32,809 nucleotides of DNA from Bacteroidota bacterium (GTDB lineage: Bacteria; Bacteroidota; Bacteroidia; Sphingobacteriales; Sphingobacteriaceae): positions 1 through 32,809 of the forward strand of contig JARKUW010000033.1 of the NCBI GenBank assembly GCA_029851965.1. The letters run 5' to 3'. A model generated the notes under the pieces. The model worked only from the letters and a program-made list of their open reading frames with translations, made no database searches and was not told the origin of the DNA. This document shows, one piece after another, positions 1 to 7,469 of the stretch. The position numbers and the translations under genes are program-made. The first letter of the stretch is position 1; every line of letters begins with the position of its first letter.

Positions 1-338
1 GCGTTGGTACAGCGTTGCCTGTTTACATCAAGTTTATCTTTTTAACGATTCTTCCCATACTCGTGATCTGCTATGCACTGTATTGGCTCATTACAAAAAC
101 CCGTATCCCGGATCTGGTTGTCGTCGGCTCATGCTTTCTGATCGGGGGTGGAATCGGAAATCTCTTCGATCGGCTTCTTTTTGGATCGGTCACGGATTTT
201 TTCCACATCAATTTTGTGCTCTTTCAAACCGGCGTCTTTAACATGGCGGATGTTTCCATTGTATTTGGCATATCCCTGATCCTGTTTCAAAATTATGTGC
301 TCAACAAGCTTGACGGCGGGCATGTGCGTTCTGCATAG
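1..338 (+). CDS. lspA: Lipoprotein signal peptidase (signal peptidase II), C-terminal part
   Basis: This is an inner-membrane aspartic protease that cleaves the signal peptide of prolipoproteins after lipidation of the conserved cysteine. The gene is cut by the window start. The frame is open from base 3, so the TTG at 15 is an internal codon and not the start. About 110 residues remain, with two or three hydrophobic segments. Both catalytic-Asp motifs of the family are visible: GNLFDRL followed by GSVTDFFH, and FNMADVSI near the end. The end at SA with TAG is normal for the family. lepB follows 53 bp downstream on the same strand, so the two signal peptidases are neighbours and may be co-transcribed. 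The identification is secure. The N-terminus cannot be assessed. Confidence 0.93.
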   Translation, partial: VGTALPVYIKFIFLTILPILVICYALYWLITKTRIPDLVVVGSCFLIGGGIGNLFDRLLFGSVTDFFHINFVLFQTGVFNMADVSIVFGISLILFQNYVLNKLDGGHVRSA

Positions 339-391
339 GTTCGTAACAATTTTCTTGTCCGCTGCTCTAATGGTGATAAAGCCTGCGGTAC

Positions 392-1501
392 ATGAAAATC
401 AACTCGTCAACTAAGGGGCGCAAAGACGGTATTGCCGGCAAGCGTTCGAAAAAGAAAGAATGGTTAAATGCGATCGTGTTTGCACTGATCGCCTCAACGC
501 TCATCAGAGGGCTCGTCTTTTCAGCCTATGCCATACCATCCGGCTCCATGGAGGGCAGCTTGCTTACCGGCGATTATCTGTTTGTCAGCAAGATTGCGTA
601 TGGGCCCAGAATGCCGGTGACCCCGGTTTCGAATCCATTTCTTGAACCCACCATCACAAAGTATCACCTCCGGACATACTGGGACGGAATTCAGCTTCCA
701 TACTTCCGTCTACCTGGATTCAGCCAGATCAAGCGTGGCGATATCGTCGTTTTTAACAAACCTGAAGAAGCGGATCCGAAGCTTCGGGTGCCGGTTGATC
801 AGCGGACGAGCCTGATTAAACGCTGCCAGGCAATACCCGGAGATGTACTTCAGATCATAGACGCTAAAATTTACATCAATGGAAAGCCTGTGCAGGATGC
901 AGATCATTCGCAGTCGACCTATCTCGTAAAAACAGAAGGTAGCACCATTAACCCTGATGTGTTTCAGGATCTGCAAATAGAGGTGCTGGCGCAGGAGGAT
1001 CAGTATACATTTCTGATGTCAATTCCGAAAGCTTCTTTGGCGGCATTCAGCGGGTATTCTTACATCAAAAGTGTTTTACCGGCCGTTGCGGAGCCCGGGA
1101 AGTTCGATCCGTTGATCTTTCCCCATCGTGCAGAATTTCCATGGAACGTTGATAATTACGGTCCTTTAGCCATTCCCAAAGCAGGCATGTCCATCCCGCT
1201 GAATGATTCTACACTCACCTTATACAGCCGGGCAATTAAATGGTATGAAAACAACAGGGTGGAAAAAACTGGCAAGGACATTCTGATCAACGGGAAGAAG
1301 GCCGATCAATATACTTTTAAGCTCGACTACTACTGGATGATGGGTGACAACCGGCACAATTCTGTAGACTCCCGTTTTTGGGGTTATGTGCCGGAAGATC
1401 ATGTGGTTGGGAAAGCAATTGTTACCTGGCTGAGTTTAAACTCGCAAGGTGACCTGCTGGACAAGGTACGCTGGAGCAGGATCCTGATGCCCATCCGATA
1501 G
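392..1501 (+). CDS. lepB: Signal peptidase I (LepB)
   Basis: This membrane-bound Ser/Lys protease (family S26) removes signal peptides from secreted preproteins. A basic N-terminus is followed by one transmembrane segment (about residues 25-45). The catalytic Ser is Ser52 in PSGSMEGSLL, and the general-base Lys is Lys143 in LIKRCQAIPGD. The late signature MMGDNRHNSVDSRFWG is followed by GYVPEDHVVGKA. At 369 residues it is longer than typical proteobacterial or Firmicutes enzymes. The extra length lies between the Lys box and the GDNR box (roughly residues 165-300), an insertion common in Bacteroidota LepB. The start is the first ATG after the lspA stop. No strong ribosome binding site is seen, as is usual for this phylum. 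Confidence 0.95.
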   Translation: MKINSSTKGRKDGIAGKRSKKKEWLNAIVFALIASTLIRGLVFSAYAIPSGSMEGSLLTGDYLFVSKIAYGPRMPVTPVSNPFLEPTITKYHLRTYWDGIQLPYFRLPGFSQIKRGDIVVFNKPEEADPKLRVPVDQRTSLIKRCQAIPGDVLQIIDAKIYINGKPVQDADHSQSTYLVKTEGSTINPDVFQDLQIEVLAQEDQYTFLMSIPKASLAAFSGYSYIKSVLPAVAEPGKFDPLIFPHRAEFPWNVDNYGPLAIPKAGMSIPLNDSTLTLYSRAIKWYENNRVEKTGKDILINGKKADQYTFKLDYYWMMGDNRHNSVDSRFWGYVPEDHVVGKAIVTWLSLNSQGDLLDKVRWSRILMPIR

Positions 1502-1589
1502 CATGGAATGAGCTGCACGCTGCAGAACTTAATGTCCGTTGATTTGTTGTCTTTTTAGCTGCAATGGTGCAGTGATAAGGGATGTGCTC

Positions 1590-1844
1590 ATGGAAAATGC
1601 AATAAAAAAGGACTGGGAGGAGATTGACAACAAGCTTTACAAAGTGATTATATTTAAGCATTTCTCAGAAGCTTTTGCTTTCATGGGAAAGGTTGCCGCA
1701 CTTGCAGAACGCAACAATCATCACCCAAAGTGGTGTAACGATTACAACAAACTTGAAATCTGGCTCTCGAGCCATGATGCCGGAGATACGGTAACCGAGA
1801 AAGACAGGAATCTGGCGAAATTGATTGACGGGCTTCTGGAGTAG
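1590..1844 (+). CDS. Pterin-4a-carbinolamine dehydratase
   Basis: Family members dehydrate 4a-hydroxytetrahydropterin during recycling of the cofactor of aromatic amino acid hydroxylases. Some bacterial members act elsewhere in pterin metabolism. The product is 84 residues when started at the ATG at 1590, which has a purine-rich AAGGG about 8-12 bases upstream. An in-frame ATG at 1539 would add 17 residues unlike the family, so I reject it. The family signature is clear: NNHHPKW (active-site His-His-Pro), then YNKLEIWLSSHDAGDTVTEK and a final helix with DRNLAKLID. It is convergent with the PAS protein, with only 10 bp between the stops. No aromatic hydroxylase gene is present in this window. 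Confidence 0.9.
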   Translation: MENAIKKDWEEIDNKLYKVIIFKHFSEAFAFMGKVAALAERNNHHPKWCNDYNKLEIWLSSHDAGDTVTEKDRNLAKLIDGLLE

Positions 1845-1854
1845 AGATCGGGTT

Positions 1855-2910
1855 CTATGGATCTGTGTTCTTAGACTCTGCATGCTTCACCACATTCTTG
1901 AGGTGCTTATCAAGTTCGAGGATACTTTCCTCAAGTAGCTTCAAGATGGTTGCTGAGTCATCTGATTCAGAGCTCGTATTCAGCAGTGGAATCAACCCCA
2001 TTACATTTGCCAGGGGCCTTCTGATCATGTGAGACTGGCTCATGGCAATTTGCTCGAACGTATCCTGATTTTCCGTAATCGTTTTTTGGGCGGAGGACAG
2101 ACTGGATGACAGGGAAGAGTGGCTCGCGATCTGCTGGAGCTTTTGTTTATTGATGTTGGTTGCGGATCCAAACCAGAGTTCGATCTTGCCGGCTTCGTTG
2201 TAGTAAGGCTCTGCACGAAACAGGTACCATTCCGGGTCTTTATTCTTTGCCTGAAAGCGCAATTCCTTTTCCATTATCTTTCCGGTTTTCAGGCAGCTTC
2301 TCCAGTATAGCAAGAGGCCGCGGCGGTCTTTTGGATACACGCCTGCAAATTTGCTGTAATCAGCCGGATCCTCGAAGTTAAAATAATCCCGCACACGATC
2401 GTTGATGAAGTTAATCTGTCCGTTCGGCAGCGCCGTAAAGATCATATTGGGTGTTAAATCGGCGAGGAATTTGAACCTTTTTTGCTCTTGTTCAGCAATC
2501 CGTTTCTCCTGCATCAGTTCTTTTTCGTACTTCTTCCGGTCGGCAATTCTGTGGATAGAGGCATTGATCAGCAGTACCTGTCCTTGCGCATCCTTATGTG
2601 CCGTAGCATCAAACAGGATGTCCAGCCGCTGATCCCTGGTAACCAGAACCAGGCTAATCTCATTTACACTTCCCTGTAAAGACAACATTGGATTGAGGAC
2701 CATCTGAAAATACATACTGCCCGCCTTCGTTAATATAGAGGTCATATTGGACTGGCAAACTTCTGAAGGCGGACGCCCAAGCCAGGAACACAGGGTCTCA
2801 TTTACGCGGTGGATGTTCCCATCGGGGGTAAAGGAGATGAGGCCGGAGGGTGCATGCTGGTAAAGAAATTCAGCATCCAATAAGTGAGAGAGTTGATTTT
2901 GTTCCGGCAT
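1855..2910 (-). CDS. PAS-PAS sensor protein ending in a histidine-kinase H-box (no ATPase domain)
   Basis: This is a 351-residue cytoplasmic protein with no membrane segment. A first PAS domain spans about residues 10-120 (HAPSGLISFTPDGNI, then VNETLCSWLGR). A charged helical linker (about 122-145) leads to a second PAS/PAC domain (about 148-255, TPNMIFTALPNGQINFINDR). A predicted coiled helix then carries an H-box-like motif, SQSHMIRRPLANVMGL, with His294 as the possible phospho-acceptor. The protein stops about 55 residues later, so the N, G1 and G2 boxes of a kinase ATPase domain are missing. It lies 6 bp from the upstream rsbQ-like gene, or closer to 790 bases of shared transcript, which suggests an input partner as in RsbQ-RsbP. 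Whether it signals, accepts phosphate in trans or is degenerate cannot be told from sequence. Confidence 0.82.
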   Translation of the reverse strand: MPEQNQLSHLLDAEFLYQHAPSGLISFTPDGNIHRVNETLCSWLGRPPSEVCQSNMTSILTKAGSMYFQMVLNPMLSLQGSVNEISLVLVTRDQRLDILFDATAHKDAQGQVLLINASIHRIADRKKYEKELMQEKRIAEQEQKRFKFLADLTPNMIFTALPNGQINFINDRVRDYFNFEDPADYSKFAGVYPKDRRGLLLYWRSCLKTGKIMEKELRFQAKNKDPEWYLFRAEPYYNEAGKIELWFGSATNINKQKLQQIASHSSLSSSLSSAQKTITENQDTFEQIAMSQSHMIRRPLANVMGLIPLLNTSSESDDSATILKLLEESILELDKHLKNVVKHAESKNTDP

Positions 2911-2916
2911 AGATCT

Positions 2917-3702
2917 TTATTCGGTTATAAAGTTTTCGATTGCACGTATAACTTCTTGCGGATCACTCAGATGCGGGCAATGGCCGGTAGATTCCAGGAA
3001 GACCATTTCATTCCCCTTGGTATGTTCGAACACGTATTCAGCAGTTGTAAATGAAGCAAGAAAGTCTTCCCTGCATTGAATGGTTAAACTTGGAATATTC
3101 AAGCGCGACAGGTCATTCCGGTTATCGGACAAAAATGTTACCCGCGCAAACTTCCTTGCGATCTCCGGGTTGGTGCTGCAGAAGCTCTCCGCAAGGCCGT
3201 CCGACAGCTCAGGACTGTTGGCGCTGCCGACAATCACCGGAGCAACGGAAGCAGACCAGCCCAGATAGTTACTGTCCATAACTTCCAGAAGCTCTTCCAG
3301 ATCTGCGCGCTCCATGGCACCGACGTAATCCGTGTCGTGGGTGTATCGGGGGGAGGGGCCGATGAAGACTATTTTCTTAAAGAAAGCGGGTTCCTTATTA
3401 ACTGCAATCAGACCGATCATGCTACTCACAGAGTGGCCCACAAAAACAACGTTCTCGAGCGCTAACGCGGAACAGATGTCCAGGACATCCTGTGCATAGC
3501 CGCTGAGGTCATTGTAACGCTCATCATCGTAGGCGCTCAGATCTGAACCACCCGCACCTACGTAATCGAAAACAACGATCTTGTACTTGTCTCTAAATGC
3601 CGGTAGCACAAATCTCCAGGTATTCTGATCGCATCCAAAGCCATGCGCGAACATTAACGTCAAATTTCCCTCGCCTGATACGGTGACGTTGTTCCGTTTC
3701 AT
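2917..3702 (-). CDS. RsbQ-like alpha/beta hydrolase (energy-stress / KAI2-like family)
   Basis: This alpha/beta-fold hydrolase strongly resembles Bacillus RsbQ. Shared features are FAHGFGCDQ near the N-terminus, FDYVGAGGSDL, GYAQDVLDICSAL, the nucleophile elbow VGHSVSS, FCSTNPEIARKFA and TGHCPHLSDP. From the ATG at 3702 the triad is Ser91, Asp213 (CRED) and His241, giving 261 residues against 269 in RsbQ. A TTG at 3741 would add 13 residues and cannot be excluded. In Bacillus, RsbQ activates the PAS-PP2C phosphatase RsbP, probably by way of a small hydrophobic ligand. Plant karrikin and strigolactone receptors belong to the same family. Here the downstream partner is the PAS-PAS protein at 1855-2910. 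The family call is strong; the ligand is unknown. Confidence 0.88.
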   Translation of the reverse strand: MKRNNVTVSGEGNLTLMFAHGFGCDQNTWRFVLPAFRDKYKIVVFDYVGAGGSDLSAYDDERYNDLSGYAQDVLDICSALALENVVFVGHSVSSMIGLIAVNKEPAFFKKIVFIGPSPRYTHDTDYVGAMERADLEELLEVMDSNYLGWSASVAPVIVGSANSPELSDGLAESFCSTNPEIARKFARVTFLSDNRNDLSRLNIPSLTIQCREDFLASFTTAEYVFEHTKGNEMVFLESTGHCPHLSDPQEVIRAIENFITE

Positions 3703-3990
3703 GATTCTTTTTACCTCGGGATCAATGTTGTTGGTATTCAATGTCTTAAGGGTTAACTTTTACTTTGCTAGTTAAATAGTCAGGAATTTTCCGACATTTG
3801 CTTCCGTTGAAGCAGTTATAAAAAGTTAAAGATCGGCTTTTTTGATTTACGAAGCAATGCCTTCTGGCAGTTGGTGGAAGTTGTTCTCATTTGTAGCCTG
3901 TTGGGGTGCGAATATATATTGAAAGGCTGATCCCGTAGATTCAGATCGCAGATCTTGTAACGACATCTGAAACTCGACATGTTTTTAGTT

Positions 3991-4794
3991 ATGCGCACAA
4001 AGTTTAGTTATTTTTTACTTTTGGCGGCCATCTTTGCCGGCTGTCAGGTTAACGAGTATAGTCCGAACCAAAAGTTCAATGAAAGATCTGCAACGGACGT
4101 CAATGCCCGTGAGATCGCCACACTGCCTAAAAAGGAACCTGGTGCCCACATCCGGATCGCCGTTTCAGGAGATACACAGCGGACCTATAAGGAAAGTCAG
4201 CTTTTTGTGGATCACATCAATGCACGAGATGATATAGATTTTGTGTTTCTCAATGGTGATATTTCCGATTTTGGGTTATTGCTGGAGTTTGACGGCGTGG
4301 AGAAAATCTATTCTACCTTGAAAGTTCCCTACATCGCGATTATTGGAAACCACGACCAGGTTGCCAATGGTTACGATGTCTACAAAAGAATGTTCGGCCC
4401 GGTAGACTTCACGTTCAATTATGCAGGTGTTAAGTTTGTTTGCCATGACTCCAACGGCCGGGAACATAACTTCAACGGTAAAATTCCGGATATGGATTTT
4501 CTTAGAAGCAATATGAAGCTGGAACCGGGGGTAAACCACCTGATTGCGATGTCGCATATTCCACCAATGGACAACGACTTCGACAGCAAGCTGAGTGCTC
4601 CGTATCAGGATTTGATCAATCAGACGCCGGGGGTACTTGCATCCATTCATTCGCACCAGCATTCTTCCAATATTATTTACAGCAACAATGGCAAGGGAGT
4701 GCCGATTATAATTACCAACGCTATTGTAAACCGATCCTATACACTTATTGATGTTGAAAATGATGTACTTACGGCCACACCTGTATCGTTTTAA
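3991..4794 (+). CDS. Lipoprotein metallophosphoesterase (calcineurin-like)
   Basis: This is a predicted lipid-anchored phosphoesterase. The N-terminus has a hydrophobic segment ending in a lipobox, LLAAIFAGC, so the mature protein would begin at the cysteine and sit in the periplasm or outer membrane. The metal-binding motifs appear in family order: SGDTQ (aspartate; the usual DxH is altered), NGDISD, GNHD, SHIPP and HSHQH. The start chosen is ATG 3991 (MRTKFSYFLL); an in-frame ATG at 3979 would add four residues. Its end overlaps the start of the next gene by about 44 nt. The natural substrate (nucleotide, phosphodiester or phosphoprotein) cannot be inferred. The preceding ~290 bp up to rsbQ contains no gene that I can support. 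Confidence 0.85.
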   Translation: MRTKFSYFLLLAAIFAGCQVNEYSPNQKFNERSATDVNAREIATLPKKEPGAHIRIAVSGDTQRTYKESQLFVDHINARDDIDFVFLNGDISDFGLLLEFDGVEKIYSTLKVPYIAIIGNHDQVANGYDVYKRMFGPVDFTFNYAGVKFVCHDSNGREHNFNGKIPDMDFLRSNMKLEPGVNHLIAMSHIPPMDNDFDSKLSAPYQDLINQTPGVLASIHSHQHSSNIIYSNNGKGVPIIITNAIVNRSYTLIDVENDVLTATPVSF

Positions 4795-5365
4795 TGCTTT
4801 TATATTGCTGATGCTTACTGCTCCCCTGGCATTCGCTCAGCGTAAGACGGCGAATGCACTTGTGCCTGATAAAGTGATCACACAGTATGCAGGAAGTATC
4901 GGATACATGAGTTTGGGCCTGGGCTACGATTTGTTTCAGGAACGGACAGAACTCAGTTTTCACTATGGCTACGTACCGGAGGTGAAAGGAGGTGAGCTAC
5001 ATATTGCAGCACTTAAGTTTGAATACAAGCCATTTAAGCTGAAGATATCCGATGGGCTTGTGTTCCGGCCGGTGAACCCAGTAGTTTTTGGTTCCTATAC
5101 ATTTGGGAAAGCATTTGGATTAAGCTTTGATCGGGATCAGTATCCAAAAGGATATTATTTCTGGTCTCCGGCACTTAGAGGACATCTCGGTGCCACCTCA
5201 GAGCTGGAGATACTTGCAGATGCCTCGAGTTCCATCAAGTCAATTACCCTGTTTACCGAGGCAAATACAAATGATCTTTATCTGGTGAGCTGGTACGAAA
5301 ACCGCACGACAACCCCTTTCTATAAGATCTTCCACCTTGGCTTTGGCCTAAAGATGAACTTCTAA
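4751..5365 (+). CDS. Secreted, probably outer-membrane beta-barrel protein, unknown function
   Basis: I do not recognise a named family. The product is about 204 residues, with an N-terminal signal peptide whose hydrophobic core is NAFILLMLTAPLAFAQ. The rest is rich in alternating beta-strand stretches with aromatic residues and ends HLGFGLKMNF; a terminal phenylalanine is typical of outer-membrane barrels. The start is uncertain: ATG codons at 4751, 4760 and 4763 are all possible, and all lie inside the 3' end of the phosphoesterase gene. This implies translational coupling and a shared role at the cell envelope. No enzymatic motif is visible. Confidence 0.68.
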   Translation: MLKMMYLRPHLYRFNAFILLMLTAPLAFAQRKTANALVPDKVITQYAGSIGYMSLGLGYDLFQERTELSFHYGYVPEVKGGELHIAALKFEYKPFKLKISDGLVFRPVNPVVFGSYTFGKAFGLSFDRDQYPKGYYFWSPALRGHLGATSELEILADASSSIKSITLFTEANTNDLYLVSWYENRTTTPFYKIFHLGFGLKMNF

Positions 5366-5509
5366 TTCGAGATATACCGTAAAACCCGCGTTTGCTACGT
5401 ATTTGACGCAGTGGTATACGCGTTGAGGCGCTCCAGGTGAAAAATTCGACGCTTTGTAAAACCTTTAACCGTTTGTTTTGATTTATGAATAGAACCCATA
5501 TCTCAATTA

Positions 5510-7456
5510 ATGATAAAATCAAACGGCAAAAAGCGAGTTATCATCACCAATGTATCTCCAACCGTTGAATCGGGAAGATACACGGCGAAAGCGGTAACCG
5601 GAGATGAAATTACATTTACGGCGGATGTCTTCGGAGACGGACATGACGTCATAGCAGCAAGCATATATTTCAGGCAGCAAGGGCTTGATAACGTGGAAGA
5701 GCTTCCAATGACGCTCATCAATAATGATCACTGGGAAGTCGCCCATGTTTTCAATCAGACAGGGCGGTTTGAATTCTGGGTTGAAGGATGGGAAGATCAT
5801 TATGGCAACTGGACACACGGCCTGATCAAGAAATATGAAGCCGGACAGGATCTCACGGTAGAGCTTCAGATCGGCATTAATCTTATTCAAAAAGCCGCTG
5901 AATTTTCAGCTGCCAACCGGGAGGTACTGCTGCAATGGATCGAAAGGTTTAACCAGGCGGAAAGTGTCGCGGCCTCTGTATCCCTGGCCTTAGCTCCAGA
6001 ACTGGTCAAGCTGATGTATAGCTACCGGCAACCCGACATTATTACGGCTTCCGACTTTTATCCACTGGAAATCGAGCGAAAGAAAGCTGGATTCAGTAGT
6101 TGGTATGAGCTGTTTCCAAGATCTGCATCGGCCGAGGCCGGAAAACATGGAACTTTCAAGGATGTAATGAACCTGCTGCCGAGAGTAGCGCAGATGGGCT
6201 TTGATGTTTTGTATTTTCCGCCTATACATCCCATTGGGGAGAAAAACAGGAAAGGGAAAAACAATAGCCTTACGCCGGAGCCCGGCGAACCGGGGTCACC
6301 CTGGGCCATCGGGAACAGAAAGGGCGGGCATAAAGCGATCCATCCGGAGCTGGGTACGCTGCGCGACTTCAAGAAGTTGATTGCGGCGGCGAATAGCCTC
6401 GATATTGAGATTGCGATGGACATCGCTTTTCAGTGTGCGCCGGACCACCCCTATGTGAAAGAACATCCGGAGTGGTTTACCTGGCGGCCGGATGGCACTG
6501 TTCAGTATGCGGAGAACCCGCCAAAAAAATACGAAGATATTCTTCCTTTCAATTTTGAAACCGACGACTGGGAAAATCTGTGGGAGGAGCTGAAAAGTGT
6601 TATTGAATACTGGGTAGATGCCGGTATCCGGATATTCCGCATAGACAATCCACACACCAAGGCCTTTCGTTTCTGGGAATGGACGATCAATGAGATCCGG
6701 ACCAAGAACCCTGAAGTTTTATTTCTTGCAGAAGCGTTTACCCGCCCCAGGGTGATGGAGCGCCTCGCTAAAGCGGGCTTCAACCAGTCATATACTTACT
6801 TCACCTGGAGAAACAATAAAAAGGAGCTGGAAGAGTATATGCTGGAACTGACACAAACGGAGATGCGGTATTATTTCCGCCCCAATTTCTGGCCGAATAC
6901 ACCAGACATCCTTCCTCCGGCTTTAATTCACGGTGGCGAGAATGCGCACATCATGCGTCTGATACTTGCAGCAACGTTGTCTTCCAGCTACGGAATCTAT
7001 GGTCCGGTGTATGAATTCGGCATCAATACGCCTCATGGCGCAAAAGAGGAGTACGTGGACAATGAGAAATATGAGATCAGGCATTGGAACTGGAATCAAT
7101 ATACCCGGATAACCGAGCTTATTATCCGTATTAACCAGATCCGTAAAGAGAATGCAAGTTTACAAACCACCTGGAATGTAGCGTTCGCGGAAACAACAAA
7201 CGCCCAGATTATTTGTTACATCAAAACAGATCCGGCAACGGGGAACCGGCTGATTATCGCGGTGAACATGGACGTGCAGCATACGCAAAGTGCAATGGTC
7301 AGAATTCCGCTTGCTGAGCTGGACATTCTGCCCGGATCGTCGTTCCGTATACACGATCTGCTAAGTGGAGACAAATATACCTGGCAGGATGAATGGCAGT
7401 ATGTGGAGCTAAATCCATACTTAATGCCCGCACATATTTTTAGAATAGAATCATAA
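5510..7456 (+). CDS. glgE: Alpha-1,4-glucan:maltose-1-phosphate maltosyltransferase GlgE
   Basis: GlgE (GH13 subfamily 3) transfers maltosyl units from maltose 1-phosphate to the non-reducing end of alpha-1,4-glucan, releasing phosphate. An N-terminal beta-sandwich and helical region (about residues 1-200) precedes the TIM barrel. The GlgE-specific stretch FPPIHPIGEKNRKGK is present. Catalytic residues read as Asp379 (nucleophile, FRIDNPHTK), Glu408 (acid/base, LAEAFTR) and Asp466 (NTPDILP). The length of 648 residues is normal. It is the first gene of a plus-strand operon with treS-mak and glgB. The start ATG at 5510 follows 144 bp of non-coding sequence without a convincing promoter match. 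The assignment is very secure. Confidence 0.96.
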   Translation: MIKSNGKKRVIITNVSPTVESGRYTAKAVTGDEITFTADVFGDGHDVIAASIYFRQQGLDNVEELPMTLINNDHWEVAHVFNQTGRFEFWVEGWEDHYGNWTHGLIKKYEAGQDLTVELQIGINLIQKAAEFSAANREVLLQWIERFNQAESVAASVSLALAPELVKLMYSYRQPDIITASDFYPLEIERKKAGFSSWYELFPRSASAEAGKHGTFKDVMNLLPRVAQMGFDVLYFPPIHPIGEKNRKGKNNSLTPEPGEPGSPWAIGNRKGGHKAIHPELGTLRDFKKLIAAANSLDIEIAMDIAFQCAPDHPYVKEHPEWFTWRPDGTVQYAENPPKKYEDILPFNFETDDWENLWEELKSVIEYWVDAGIRIFRIDNPHTKAFRFWEWTINEIRTKNPEVLFLAEAFTRPRVMERLAKAGFNQSYTYFTWRNNKKELEEYMLELTQTEMRYYFRPNFWPNTPDILPPALIHGGENAHIMRLILAATLSSSYGIYGPVYEFGINTPHGAKEEYVDNEKYEIRHWNWNQYTRITELIIRINQIRKENASLQTTWNVAFAETTNAQIICYIKTDPATGNRLIIAVNMDVQHTQSAMVRIPLAELDILPGSSFRIHDLLSGDKYTWQDEWQYVELNPYLMPAHIFRIES

Positions 7457-7469
7457 CCCAACACACCAT

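Noticed and set aside
3816-3998. Minus-strand 60-residue ORF between rsbQ and the phosphoesterase
   Set aside because: Composition is unlike a protein, no family is recognised and it overlaps the start of a convincing gene.
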